A stretch of 64,000 nucleotides of DNA, taken from contig NZ_JAJADQ010000010.1 of the NCBI RefSeq assembly GCF_020447315.1, positions 1 through 64,000 of the forward strand, given 5' to 3'. The DNA comes from Hymenobacter nitidus. GTDB lineage: Bacteria; Bacteroidota; Bacteroidia; Cytophagales; Hymenobacteraceae. This document shows, piece by piece, positions 33,511-42,746 of the stretch. The position numbers were made by a program, and so were the translations under genes. The number at the start of each line of letters is the position of its first letter. Position 1 is the stretch's first letter. The notes under the pieces were generated by a model. It made no database searches. It was not told the origin of the DNA and saw only the letters and a program-made list of their open reading frames with translations.

Positions 33511-33572
33511 GCAGCCTGCTTTCCAAAAAAGGCTGCACCGGCCGTCTCAAGTAGTGCCGCGGCCTTTTTTCT
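33511..33572 (+). promoter_or_regulatory. Terminator/antiterminator-like leader before rhlE
   Basis: AAAAAAGGCTGC at 33525-33536 pairs with GC..GGCCTTTTTT at 33556-33570, a terminator-type hairpin ending 17 nt before the rhlE ATG. The segment GCAGCC at 33511-33516 is complementary to GGCTGC at 33531-33536, so an alternative 6-bp hairpin would block the terminator. The arrangement suggests attenuation of the helicase gene. Confidence 0.4.
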
Positions 33573-33588
33573 TTCCATTTCCTTTCTG

Positions 33589-35040
33589 ATGACGTTCGAC
33601 GAACTCAATCTTATTTCGCCCATCCTGCGTGCCCTGCACGAGGAAGGCTACACCACCCCTACGCCCATTCAGCAGCAAGCCATTCCGCACGTGCTCGACG
33701 GGCGCGACCTGCTGGGCGTAGCTCAGACCGGCACCGGCAAAACCGCCGCCTTTACCGTTCCGATTCTCCAGATTCTGAGCCAGACGGCCAAGCTGGAAAA
33801 TCATTCGCACTCCCGCATCCGCTGCATGGTGCTTACGCCTACCCGGGAACTAGCCATCCAGATCGGGGAGAGCTTCGCCGCCTACGGCCGGCACTTACCC
33901 CTGCGCCACACCGTTATTTTCGGTGGCGTGGGCCAGACACCCCAGACCAACGCGCTGAAGCGCGGCGTGGAAGTGCTCATTGCCACGCCCGGCCGCCTGC
34001 TCGATTTGATGAACCAGGGCTTCGTAGATCTGCGGCACATCGAAGTATTTGTGCTCGACGAAGCTGACCGCATGCTCGACATGGGCTTCATCAACGACAT
34101 CAAGCGCATCCTGCCCAAGCTGCCAGCCTCGCGCCAGACGCTGTTTTTCTCGGCTACCATGCCGGGCGTGATTCAGGAACTGGCGGGCTCTATCCTGAAG
34201 CCTAACCCGGTGAAAGTGGCCGTCACGCCCGTTTCCAGCACCGCCGACACGATTACCCAATCCGTGTATATGGTGCCGAAAAACGACAAGCCGGAGCTGC
34301 TGGAGCATATTCTGCGCGACAAAAGCATCAAGCGGGTGCTGGTGTTTACCCGCACCAAGCATGGCGCCGACAAGGTGGTGAAAACCCTGGCCAAGGCCAA
34401 CATTCCGGCTGAAGCCATTCACGGCAATAAGTCGCAGAACCACCGCCAGCGGGCTTTGTCCAACTTCAAAGCCGGTAGCACCCGCGTGCTGGTAGCTACC
34501 GACATTGCCGCCCGCGGCATCGACGTGGACGAGTTGACCCACGTTATCAATTACGAAATTCCCAACGAGCCCGAAACTTACGTGCACCGCATTGGCCGCA
34601 CCGGCCGCGCCGGCGCCGACGGTGTAGCCCTGTCGTTCTGCGACGAGGAAGAGCGGGCTTACCTGCAGGATATTCAGAAGTTGATCCGCCGCCAGATTCC
34701 GGTGGTTTCCGACCATCCCTACTTCAGCGTATTTGTGGTACCCGTGCCGCTTACGGGTGGTCCCGCCATTCAGCGGCCCAAAGGCCCGGCCGGACGGGCT
34801 CCCCGCCCCGGCCGGGGCACGGATGCTCGTCCGCCCCGGGCGGCAGGTGGTGCCGCGCAAGGGACAGGCCGGAGCGCGGGCAGCACCTCCGGACGGGGTG
34901 AGTCGCGGCCTGCCTCTTCCGGCGGTGCGCGTTCTACCTCTGCCAATGCCAACCGCCCCGCCGGTGGCCGCCCCAGCGGCGGTGGCACGGGCGGCGGGCA
35001 GCGGCGCCGCTTCCGCGGCGACAGCAGCAACAGCCGGTAA
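33589..35040 (+). CDS. rhlE: ATP-dependent RNA helicase, DEAD-box (RhlE type)
   Basis: A 483-residue DEAD-box helicase that remodels RNA in the cytoplasm, often in ribosome assembly or cold adaptation. Motifs in order: Q motif with TPTPIQQQAIP, I AQTGTGKT (45-52), Ia PTRELA, II VLDEADRM, III SATMP, IV VLVFTRTK, V ARGIDV and VI HRIGRTGRAG. The last about 90 residues form an Arg/Gly/Pro-rich tail typical of the Bacteroidota RhlE group. The ATG at 33589 is chosen over an upstream open frame. The leader hairpins hint at attenuation. Confidence 0.93.
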   Translation: MTFDELNLISPILRALHEEGYTTPTPIQQQAIPHVLDGRDLLGVAQTGTGKTAAFTVPILQILSQTAKLENHSHSRIRCMVLTPTRELAIQIGESFAAYGRHLPLRHTVIFGGVGQTPQTNALKRGVEVLIATPGRLLDLMNQGFVDLRHIEVFVLDEADRMLDMGFINDIKRILPKLPASRQTLFFSATMPGVIQELAGSILKPNPVKVAVTPVSSTADTITQSVYMVPKNDKPELLEHILRDKSIKRVLVFTRTKHGADKVVKTLAKANIPAEAIHGNKSQNHRQRALSNFKAGSTRVLVATDIAARGIDVDELTHVINYEIPNEPETYVHRIGRTGRAGADGVALSFCDEEERAYLQDIQKLIRRQIPVVSDHPYFSVFVVPVPLTGGPAIQRPKGPAGRAPRPGRGTDARPPRAAGGAAQGTGRSAGSTSGRGESRPASSGGARSTSANANRPAGGRPSGGGTGGGQRRRFRGDSSNSR

Positions 35041-35078
35041 GGCTCTCTGCTGGTAGCTAAGCTCCTGGTCAAGTACTG

Positions 35079-35116
35079 AAAAGGGTGTCTGAACGCTGAT
35101 TCGGGCATCCTTTTTC
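35079..35116 (+). terminator. Terminator after rhlE
   Basis: AAAAGGGTGTCTGAA at 35079-35093 pairs with TTCGGGCATCCTTTT at 35100-35114, using two G-T pairs. Confidence 0.6.
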
Positions 35117-35298
35117 GTTTTATTAAGAGTTAAGTCCTGGGCGCTGGCTGCTTTGTGACACCTAGAGAGGCATAGCATCTAGCCCCAGGGCATCTGCCAG
35201 ACTGACCGGCAGCCGATTTGAAACAAAAAAAGCCGATTACGGCTTATAATACCGCCGTTGGCACCAATCTTTTAATCCCTCGCCTAATTTCTCTTTGT

Positions 35299-35796
35299 AT
35301 GGCCCTCAGCTCGTTTCCTGTTATTCAGGCCCTGCGCGACACTGCCCAGCGCCTCGCTACGCAAGCGCCCTACCAGTGGGGGCACATGGGTAGCTGTAAC
35401 TGCGGCCACCTGGCCCAGACCGTGACCCACCTGACCAAAGCGGAAATTCACAGCCGGGCCATGCAGCGCTACGGCGACTGGGAGCGGCAGCTCCTGGACT
35501 ACTGCCCGACCAGTGGCCTGCCCATCGACCAGACGATTGATGAGATGCTGGCCATGGGCTTCACCCGCACTGACTTGTCGCATCTGGAGCGCCTCTCCGA
35601 CCCAACGATTCGCGCCGCTATTCCATTTGAGCGCCGCAATGCCCTACGCCATAATCAGCGTGACGACGTTGTCTTATACCTCCGGACGTGGGCGCAGCTT
35701 CTGGAAAACCAGCTGGTGAGTACGATTCAGCTGCCAGCCGATTTGGTCGGCGCTCAAAAAACCGTGCCAGCGGCAGAGGCCTTACTAAGCCACTAA
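35299..35796 (+). CDS. Hypothetical protein with CxC motif
   Basis: A 165-residue soluble protein. The N-terminal third has YQWGHMGSCNCGHLAQ, a Cys-x-Cys next to His residues that might bind metal, and a mid-chain helical part (DWERQLLDYCPTSG). No signal peptide and no recognised domain. The ATG at 35299 is preferred over the open frame at 35218. It sits alone between rhlE and a terminator. Unknown function. Confidence 0.6.
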   Translation: MALSSFPVIQALRDTAQRLATQAPYQWGHMGSCNCGHLAQTVTHLTKAEIHSRAMQRYGDWERQLLDYCPTSGLPIDQTIDEMLAMGFTRTDLSHLERLSDPTIRAAIPFERRNALRHNQRDDVVLYLRTWAQLLENQLVSTIQLPADLVGAQKTVPAAEALLSH

Positions 35797-35843
35797 GGCG
35801 GCTTAAGTCTGCCTGGTTACATCACAGAACAACTCGAAATGCC

Positions 35844-35882
35844 AAAGCCCCGCCGACTTACGTCCGGCGGGGCTTTTATTTT
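35844..35882. terminator. Bidirectional terminator
   Basis: AAAGCCCCGCCGAC at 35844-35857 pairs with GTCCGGCGGGGCTTTT at 35862-35877. It separates the hypothetical gene (+) from the lipoprotein (-). Confidence 0.85.
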
Positions 35883-35932
35883 TTAGGTAGAGCTGCTTAG
35901 CTCATCTGCTGGCAGCGTCCAAAGAGGGGCTA

Positions 35933-36100
35933 CTAATTAGCGTTGCTGCGTTGCGCGTCGCGGTAGAGTTCAGCACGGTGGTTACGCTTATAGGCGGCAT
36001 CAGCGCTTGGGTCTTTCTCGGGGTCAGGAGCTTGCTCACAGGAAGAAAGGAATAACGAGGCGCAGGCGGCAAACAGGAAGAGCAGACGGGACTTTTTCAT
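35933..36100 (-). CDS. Small lipoprotein
   Basis: A 55-residue lipoprotein: MKKSRLLFLFAACASLFLSS is the signal sequence, ending in the lipobox LSSC (Cys21), and the mature part is a short charged peptide (residues 22-55). The -7 element at 36105-36112 on this strand reads TACCTTTG and lies exactly four bases before the ATG at 36100, which fixes the start over a longer frame. Function unknown, but it resembles other tiny outer-membrane lipoproteins in Bacteroidota. Confidence 0.7.
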   Translation of the reverse strand: MKKSRLLFLFAACASLFLSSCEQAPDPEKDPSADAAYKRNHRAELYRDAQRSNAN

Positions 36101-36104
36101 GGCC

Positions 36105-36112
36105 CAAAGGTA
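36105..36112 (-). promoter_or_regulatory. -7 promoter element (TACCTTTG), four bases before the ATG
   Basis: Minus-strand TACCTTTG, then GGCC, then the lipoprotein ATG: predicted leaderless, as at 1211, 22656 and 61341. Confidence 0.6.
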
Positions 36113-36800
36113 AGCACCGACTCTAAAACAGCCAAGGATTATCCAGCTTCTCTTCCAAGACAGAATTTGCCAGTGATCAACGACCGCAAGCAGAAATGTA
36201 ACCAAGCCTATTCGTCAGTTCTCAACCCGCAGCTACCATTTGCATCAATTACATATGACAACACCTGTTCCTTTCCACTTTTGCTTTTTACACGCTTGTC
36301 GGCTTCTGGATTCACAACCAACAACTGCTTCTTAGTCTTCGCTGAGCTTCAAGCCAGCCGCGCTAAAGGCATTAGCCTACTCTGCTGCTGGACATATTGC
36401 CTTTTTTCATGCTTCCGGCATGACAATGTTCTTAGCACCGCAAGGGTTTTATCAGTGCAGAAGTAGTAATACCAAACAACCAATTACCCATGAAACAAAA
36501 CCAAGTCAATCAACTCCTGTAAAATGCCTAGCAATATCCAAACAAGCACTTTATTTGCAATTCATAATAGCACTGACTAACAGTATTTTAATTTTACATA
36601 TTAACAGATTATGCTAATAGAAATAACTCTTGCATGTAATATAACATATACCATAAAATCCACTTGGCAACTTATAGAGAGGATGGCAAACTTAGCGACT
36701 CAGCAGGTGTTGAATAGAAGTCAAAATTCCCACTCTGCCAAATTGCACTCAGCTACCCACGAGCAAAAACTCAAAGTATAGTAGCCAAAGCGCAGGTAGT
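36113..36800. other. AT-rich intergenic region with no supported gene
   Basis: About 690 bp with markedly lower GC than the rest of the window, densest in A and T at 36530-36700. A plus-strand frame at 36167-36466 has no start context and low-complexity translation, so it is not called. No repeat or RNA gene was recognised. It may be the remnant of an acquired segment. Confidence 0.6.
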
Positions 36801-37394
36801 CTATACCACCTCCGGCTGATAATCGGAGAAGGTGCCGTCCTGATAGAAAATAACGATTCGTCTTATCTTCTTCCCAGTTTCGGCAAAAGCCAACGCAGTA
36901 TTGTTCATTATATGAGAAGGAGCTACTTGCTGCTCTGGTAGGGCCGCTACGGTTGTAGGCAGGGCCGGCACTGGCGCTGCCGGGACGATTGGGGGAGCGG
37001 GCGGCACTGCTTCAGCAACGGCGCTCTGGACCGATTCGGTTTCGGCGGGCTGGGGAGTTGCTGCCGGTACCTCAACACGTGCTGTAGCCCCTGGATTTCG
37101 CTTTACAGGTGTCTCTACGGCTTTGGTGCTTTCCACGGGCGCTACGGGAGCGGCAACGGGCAGAACGCCTGCTGTGGAGCCGGAAAGAGCCATCATTGAA
37201 CCGGTACCACTTAATAGCCAGGGCAGCGACAAATCCGGGAAAGCGCCGATGATCTTCTGCACCACTTCCAGGCTGGGCTTGTTGCGCCCGCTCAGAATGT
37301 GGCTCACAATAGGCCGGGCAACTCCAATAGCGTCGGCAAACTGAGTAGGCGTCAACTGCCGGGCTTGTAGAAGGGTGCGAATTCGGTCAACCAT
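36801..37394 (-). CDS. XRE-family transcriptional regulator with long linker
   Basis: A 197-residue DNA-binding protein: an N-terminal HTH (about 1-60, PTQFADAIGVARPIVSHILS), a Pro/Ala-rich linker (about 80-175) and a conserved C-terminal end with KKIRRIVIFYQDGTFSDY. The HTH fits a lambda-repressor-like fold, but the target is unknown. The ATG at 37394 is supported by a -7 element at 37415 on this strand. The upstream region has TTACAA/TTGTAA-type inverted repeats that could be its own operators. Confidence 0.75.
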   Translation of the reverse strand: MVDRIRTLLQARQLTPTQFADAIGVARPIVSHILSGRNKPSLEVVQKIIGAFPDLSLPWLLSGTGSMMALSGSTAGVLPVAAPVAPVESTKAVETPVKRNPGATARVEVPAATPQPAETESVQSAVAEAVPPAPPIVPAAPVPALPTTVAALPEQQVAPSHIMNNTALAFAETGKKIRRIVIFYQDGTFSDYQPEVV

Positions 37395-37410
37395 AAACAA
37401 AGCCTGTTTA

Positions 37411-37554
37411 TTTACAAATGTACGGAATATCCGGCGAGGTATTACCGGATTTAATAGTTGATACAATTGTAATTACAATCATTCATACTAGTAACTTTTG
37501 TAATATACCAGAAATCCAGCCCACTCTGTTTACAAAAGTTATACAGATGTAAAC
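37411..37554. promoter_or_regulatory. Promoter and candidate operator cluster upstream of the XRE gene
   Basis: Minus-strand TACATTTG at 37415-37422 is a -7 element. Around it lie ACAATTGT (37463-37470), TTACAA and TTGTAA about 20 bp apart (37473-37503), and GTTTACA/TGTAAAC at 37528-37534 and 37548-37554. The repeated half-sites suggest a dimeric regulator, possibly the XRE protein itself. Confidence 0.4.
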
Positions 37555-37680
37555 TAGGGCAGCACACCCCTGAACTAAGCTCTGTTACCTCGCTTGCCGG
37601 AATACATTATTGTTAGTGTATTACTTAGTGCTGGTGCAGGCTCAGACGAACACCTGCCGTCATGCTATACCTGCCAGCAA

Positions 37681-37716
37681 AAAAAGAGGCCACCAGCATT
37701 TGCTGGTAGCCTCTTT
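37681..37716 (-). terminator. Terminator after the L,D-transpeptidase gene
   Basis: AAAAGAGGCCACCAGCA pairs with TGCTGGTAGCCTCTTTT at 37682-37716 around a 3-nt loop. Confidence 0.85.
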
Positions 37717-37751
37717 TAGAGGCCGAGAGCCTCACTCTGTATTTCGCAAGC

Positions 37752-39506
37752 TTAGTCGAAGTACTCGCGGGCCAAGGCCTTGTCGTGGCTGTAGATGTCC
37801 TCCCGGAAATGTACGCTTCCAACCTCATCAACCCAGGCCGTGAAATATACCAGGTATACGGGCAGCGTTTCCTTCAGCGACACGTACTTCTCCTTGCGGT
37901 TAGCAATGGTATCCTGAATAGTCTGCATGTCCCAGCCGGGCTTGTTGCGCAGCAGATATTCCGCCAGCTTCAGGGGCTCGGCCACGCGGACGCAGCCGTG
38001 GCTGAAGCCCCGCTTGGTTTGGCTGAACAGCTCGTCGTGAGGCGTGTCGTGCAGGTAGATGTCATTCGAGTTCGGGAAGATAAACTTCACTTCTCCAAGG
38101 TCATTCTTTGGGCCGGGGCGGCGGCGCACCGTGTACTTAAACGTCTCCTGGGAGATGCTCGACCAGTCAATAGTGCTGGGGTCAACGACTACGGCTTTCT
38201 TGCCTGAGCCCTTCACCACCTCCATGTCGAGACGGTCGAGGTAGTTAGGATTATTGATCAGCTTGGGCTTAAACTCTTTCTCAATGATGCTCCACGGCAC
38301 GTTCCAGTAGGGCGAGAGTACGACGTATTCCAGCTTGTCGCTGAACACGGGCGTAGCGTTCATTGTCTTGCCCACGATGACGCGCATATCGAAAACTTCC
38401 TTGTTGTTTTCGATGACGTGCAGCTTATAGTCCGGGATGTTGACCAGCAGGTAGCTAGGCTCAAACTTCTTCGGAACCCAGCGCCAGCGCTCCATATTCA
38501 GAATGATCTGGTCGATGCGGGCTGAGACCGGAATGTTCAGCGCCTTGAGCGTTTCGCCGCTCACGATGCCGTCGGCCTTGAGGCCGTTCTGCTCCTGAAA
38601 CTGCTTAACGGCTTCTACCAGCTGCCCCCCATACTTCTCGGCCGGCGCTGCCGCTGGAGTCGTGTTGTTGGTGGCCTGCACGGGAGTATTCGGCGTATTT
38701 TCCGGCTGGGGTGCGGCCGTGGCCGCCCCGCCCAGCAGGCGCTGGCGCAGCAGGGCTACTGCCGGGGAAGCATCCCCGGGCTTGAGCTTGGTGGTAGCGG
38801 GCAGCGTAGGCCAGCCACCACTGCGCTGCATGGCGCGGTAGTCAGCCAGGGCTTTTTTCAGCCGGTCATACTCGGGGTGCAGGGGCTCAAACTCGTAGTA
38901 CGGGTAAGTACTTTCCCGCTCCTTGAGAATGGTCATCAGGGCCTTATGCAACTTGATTTTGTTGCGCTTAACCTTCCAATCAATGCTCTTGACCTCGCGC
39001 GGATTTACCGTCCCCCGGTAAAAATCGGAAGCCCAGTTGAAGTAAGTAGCTGATAATGCGACGTCTATTTCCTTTTCCAGTGCGTTGCGCTTGGTCGAGT
39101 CCGACTGGGCCTTCTCAAAGGCGGCAAAGAGCTTGTCAAAGTCTTTTACCTTATAGTCCCGCGGGTCCAGGCCTTCGTCGGCAGCTTTGTTGATAACGCT
39201 GAGCAGAGTTTTGGCCTGGGGTACCAGCTCGTGGTTCCGAAACCAGCCGAGGCGAAAATCCCGCTCCCGGTAGAATTTCTTGCCCCACTCCAGCTGATCT
39301 TTGAAGGCCGGCTCGGCTTTCATGTACTGGATGACATAGGTGCTGTCGAGCTTGGGTTGCGCGCCGCCGGCCTTGGTGAGGCCGCCGGGTAGCGCATCCT
39401 GTATCTTATCTTTCTGATCCTGGCTGCACGCCGTCGTGAGCATGGTCAGGCTGACAAGCCAGAACAGCAGGACGGTGAGGAAGGCAGGACGCTTCGCTTG
39501 GTTCAT
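37752..39506 (-). CDS. L,D-transpeptidase (YkuD/YcbB type) lipoprotein
   Basis: A 584-residue cell-wall enzyme that forms 3-3 cross-links or attaches proteins to peptidoglycan. The N-terminus is a lipoprotein signal with lipobox LTTAC (Cys27). The middle has a peptidoglycan-binding-like segment (LVEAVKQFQEQNGLKADG), and the YkuD domain carries HDTPHDELF and the catalytic SHGCVR with Cys505. The chain closely resembles the YcbB/LdtD layout. The start at 39506 is preferred over 39563. It faces the aminopeptidase gene across 280 bp. Confidence 0.92.
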   Translation of the reverse strand: MNQAKRPAFLTVLLFWLVSLTMLTTACSQDQKDKIQDALPGGLTKAGGAQPKLDSTYVIQYMKAEPAFKDQLEWGKKFYRERDFRLGWFRNHELVPQAKTLLSVINKAADEGLDPRDYKVKDFDKLFAAFEKAQSDSTKRNALEKEIDVALSATYFNWASDFYRGTVNPREVKSIDWKVKRNKIKLHKALMTILKERESTYPYYEFEPLHPEYDRLKKALADYRAMQRSGGWPTLPATTKLKPGDASPAVALLRQRLLGGAATAAPQPENTPNTPVQATNNTTPAAAPAEKYGGQLVEAVKQFQEQNGLKADGIVSGETLKALNIPVSARIDQIILNMERWRWVPKKFEPSYLLVNIPDYKLHVIENNKEVFDMRVIVGKTMNATPVFSDKLEYVVLSPYWNVPWSIIEKEFKPKLINNPNYLDRLDMEVVKGSGKKAVVVDPSTIDWSSISQETFKYTVRRRPGPKNDLGEVKFIFPNSNDIYLHDTPHDELFSQTKRGFSHGCVRVAEPLKLAEYLLRNKPGWDMQTIQDTIANRKEKYVSLKETLPVYLVYFTAWVDEVGSVHFREDIYSHDKALAREYFD

Positions 39507-39789
39507 GTACAAGGGGTGTGGTGAGGAAAGCAGAATTGGCTGCTGCCGGAGCCGGTCAAACAAAAAGCTGACCAGCCCTCCGGCGGAGCGCTCTGCGCGT
39601 TCTACTGCTTTCCGGCCCCGGGGGTTGTCGAAGCAGCAGAACTACACCACGGTGCAAGATAACAGTTTTGCCGCTACCCCGCCGCCGCTGTCCAGGGCAA
39701 ATTAAGCCTTGGCATTACGTTATATTTACCTCCTTTCCCGGTTTTCCGTACACGGTGGTTATTGTTCTGTTTCCCCGGCTTCCCTCCTT

Positions 39790-41580
39790 ATGCTGTTCAC
39801 TCCCGACCCCCACAGCTATGCCCGCCCCGCCCAGGTGCAGGTACGCCACCTGGCCCTCGACCTGCAGGTTGACTTTTCCTCGCGCACCCTCCGGGGCCAG
39901 GCCACCTGGCAGCTGACCAACCACACGGGGGCCACCGAGCTGTGGCTCGATGCTCGTACCCTGCACATCGAGTCGGTGCGGCTGGACGGCCCGACCGGTG
40001 AGCAGACCACCTTCACGCTTGGCGCCGACGATCCGATATTAGGCCAGCCCTTGAGCATCATGGTGCGTCCCGACACCAAGGTTGTTTGTATTGAGTACAC
40101 TACCTCCCCCGAAGCGGCGGCCCTGCAGTGGCTCATGCCCGAGCAGACGGCTGGCCGCGAGCAGCCGTTTCTCTTTACCCAGTCGCAGGCTATTTTGGCC
40201 CGCACCTGGATTCCGTGCCAAGACTCGCCGGGGGTACGCTTCACCTACGAGGCCCGCGTGCAGGTGCCCGCTCATCTGCTGGCGCTGATGAGTGCCGAGA
40301 ATCCGCAGCAACTCGATTCAACCGGAACTTACACCTTCCGGATGGAGCAGCCCATTCCGGCTTACCTGATGGCCTTGGCCGTGGGCAACGTGGAGTTCAC
40401 CCCGCTCAGCACCCGCACCGGCATCTACGCCGAGCCCGTCACGCTGCCTAGCGCTACGCACGAGTTTGTGGATCTGGAGAAAATGGTGGGTGCCGCCGAG
40501 GAGCTGTATGGCCCTTACCGCTGGGGTCGGTACGATTTGCTGGTGCTACCGCCCAGCTTTCCATTTGGAGGCATGGAAAACCCGCGTTTAACATTTGTAA
40601 CACCTACTATTCTGGCCGGTGACCGGAGCCTGACCAGCCTGGTAGCCCACGAGCTGGCCCACTCGTGGTCGGGCAACCTAGTGACCAACGCCACCTGGAA
40701 TGATTTCTGGCTGAATGAGGGATTCACCGTGTACTTCGAGCGTCGTATCATGGAGCGGCTTTACGGCCGGCCCTACGCCGACATGCTGCAGGTGCTGGGC
40801 CATACCGGCCTGCTCCACACCGTAGAGGAGCTTGGCCCAACCAGCCCCGATACCCACCTGCACCTCGACCTAGCCGGCCGCGACCCGGACGAAGGCCTCA
40901 CCGAAATTGCCTATGAGAAGGGCGACTACCTCCTGCTGACCCTGGAGAAATTAGTCGGCCGCGAGAAGCTCGACTCCTTTATTAAGGAGTACTTTGCCCG
41001 CTTCAGCTTTCAGTCGATGGACACCATTTCCTTTGTAGCCTACCTGCGGCGCGAGCTACTGGCTCAGGAGCCGGGGCTGGAAGAGCAGCTGCAGCTTGAG
41101 ACCTGGGTAAATGGCCCGGGTATTCCGGCGGTGGCCCCGCCCGTGTCGTCGGAGCGCTTTGCTGCCGTGGAGCTGGCCCTGCAGCAGTGGCAGCGGGGCA
41201 CTCCCGCTGCTGCCCTCCCCACTGCGGAGTGGAGCAGCCACGAATGGGTGCATTTTCTGCACGGCTTACCCAAAAGCTTGCCGGCCGCAAAACTGGACGA
41301 ACTGGATGCAACCTTCGGTTTTACCCATTCTGGTAACGCCGAGATTCTATCGGCGTGGTTTCCCCTGGCCCTGGCCGCCGGCTACCAGCCCGCCGACGAG
41401 GCCATGGAGCAGTTTCTGACTAAAGTCGGACGGCGCAAATTTCTGACGCCGATTTATAAGTCGCTGCTGGCGGTACCGGGCGGCGCTGAGCGGGCCCGAG
41501 ACATCTACGCCCGGGCCCGGCCCAACTATCATTCGGTGGCCACCACCACATTTGATGCAATGGTGGGCCAAACCGCTTAA
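39790..41580 (+). CDS. M1-family aminopeptidase, leukotriene A4 hydrolase-like
   Basis: A 596-residue zinc aminopeptidase. GGMEN (260-264) and HELAH...E (His287, Glu288, His291, Glu310) are the exopeptidase and zinc motifs. The N-terminal saddle and the C-terminal helical domain resemble leukotriene A4 hydrolase and aminopeptidase B. No signal peptide, so it probably trims peptides in the cytoplasm. The ATG at 39790 is chosen over upstream frames because it starts the conserved part. Confidence 0.92.
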   Translation: MLFTPDPHSYARPAQVQVRHLALDLQVDFSSRTLRGQATWQLTNHTGATELWLDARTLHIESVRLDGPTGEQTTFTLGADDPILGQPLSIMVRPDTKVVCIEYTTSPEAAALQWLMPEQTAGREQPFLFTQSQAILARTWIPCQDSPGVRFTYEARVQVPAHLLALMSAENPQQLDSTGTYTFRMEQPIPAYLMALAVGNVEFTPLSTRTGIYAEPVTLPSATHEFVDLEKMVGAAEELYGPYRWGRYDLLVLPPSFPFGGMENPRLTFVTPTILAGDRSLTSLVAHELAHSWSGNLVTNATWNDFWLNEGFTVYFERRIMERLYGRPYADMLQVLGHTGLLHTVEELGPTSPDTHLHLDLAGRDPDEGLTEIAYEKGDYLLLTLEKLVGREKLDSFIKEYFARFSFQSMDTISFVAYLRRELLAQEPGLEEQLQLETWVNGPGIPAVAPPVSSERFAAVELALQQWQRGTPAAALPTAEWSSHEWVHFLHGLPKSLPAAKLDELDATFGFTHSGNAEILSAWFPLALAAGYQPADEAMEQFLTKVGRRKFLTPIYKSLLAVPGGAERARDIYARARPNYHSVATTTFDAMVGQTA

Positions 41581-41672
41581 TTTACCGCTCAGCTTTGGCG
41601 GGTGTGGCCTGAACCTTGCTTGCCCGTTCGGAGTTATTTTCCTTTCGTTTTCATTAAAGTTGATTTGTCGCG

Positions 41673-42614
41673 TTGAAAGCACCTAAACCTCTCGGGAAGT
41701 TAATTGCCATCGGAGGCAATGAAGATAAAGGCACCTACCCCAACCCACGCACCAAGAAGAAATACTACCTCAATTTTTTTGAGCTCGGTATTCTCAAGCG
41801 CGTGGTTACGGAGTCGGGCAAGACGAATCCGCGCATTGAGGTCATCACCACTGCCTCCATGATACCGGAGGAAGTAGCCAAGATTTATGTCTCGTCCTTC
41901 GCCATGCTCAACTGCATGAACGTGGGCATTCTGGATATCCGCACGCCCGAAGACGCGCAGCAGCCCGAATACCTGGCCCGTTTGCTCGAAGCCGACATTG
42001 TGATGATGAGCGGCGGCAACCAGTCGCGCCTGAAGATGATGTTTGGCGAAACGGAATTTCTGGACCGCCTCACTGCCCGCTACTACAACGAGTCCAACTT
42101 CGTTATTGCCGGTACCAGCGCCGGGGCCATGGCTATGTCGCACATCATGATTATGGGCGGTAGCGTACCGGACGCCCTGTTGAAGGGCGCCGTAAAAATT
42201 GGGACGGGCCTGAGCCTGAACAACAGCGTAGTCATTGACTCCCACTTCGTGAAGCGTGGCCGGTTTGGGCGCCTGATGGAAGCCGTAGCCTTGCACCCCA
42301 AGCTCATTGGTATTGGCCTGGGCGAAGACACGGGCGTGCTGATTACCGAAGGCAACCTGATTGAAACCATCGGTTCCAACTTGGTTATCATCATGGATGG
42401 ACACAACCTGCAGCACAACAATGCCGCCGCCGCCAAGAAGGGCGCCGCTCTTTCGATGGAAAATATGACCCTGCACGTGCTGGCCAAGGGCAACACCTAC
42501 GACATTCAGGAGCGCCGGTTCTACGCCGACCGGACGGCCTATGCCCCCGCGCCCACCGTGTCGCCCGAACCAGTGGCGGAATTGCCTACCGAAGCGCATA
42601 CGGCTACGGCATAG
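41673..42614 (+). CDS. cphB: Cyanophycinase
   Basis: A 313-residue S51-family peptidase that cleaves the storage polymer cyanophycin (multi-L-arginyl-poly-L-aspartate) to beta-Asp-Arg dipeptides. GTSAGA (Ser149) is the nucleophile box, with GGNEDKG at the N-terminus and MSGGNQSRL. Start is a TTG at 41673, the only one in frame near the conserved region. It converges on the isoaspartyl peptidase gene, which would finish the dipeptide, so the two look like a cyanophycin-degradation pair. No cyanophycin synthetase is in this window. Confidence 0.92.
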   Translation: MKAPKPLGKLIAIGGNEDKGTYPNPRTKKKYYLNFFELGILKRVVTESGKTNPRIEVITTASMIPEEVAKIYVSSFAMLNCMNVGILDIRTPEDAQQPEYLARLLEADIVMMSGGNQSRLKMMFGETEFLDRLTARYYNESNFVIAGTSAGAMAMSHIMIMGGSVPDALLKGAVKIGTGLSLNNSVVIDSHFVKRGRFGRLMEAVALHPKLIGIGLGEDTGVLITEGNLIETIGSNLVIIMDGHNLQHNNAAAAKKGAALSMENMTLHVLAKGNTYDIQERRFYADRTAYAPAPTVSPEPVAELPTEAHTATA

Positions 42615-42628
42615 CAACGCGGGTTGCT

Positions 42629-42675
42629 CAAAAGCAGAACGCCGGCTTCCACAGGGGGCCGGCGTTCTGCTTTTG
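42629..42675. terminator. Bidirectional terminator
   Basis: AAAAGCAGAACGCCGGC at 42630-42646 pairs perfectly with GCCGGCGTTCTGCTTTT at 42659-42675. It separates the two convergent genes. Confidence 0.92.
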
Positions 42676-42746
42676 AATGCTTAGAAATCTGCAAAAGAAG
42701 ATTTTTACTCCTTATTATATAGGATGACCAGATTCAGCCTGCGTAG

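Noticed and set aside
36167..36466. Plus-strand ORF in the AT-rich gap
   Set aside because: Translation is low-complexity without domain or conserved features, and there is no promoter or start context.
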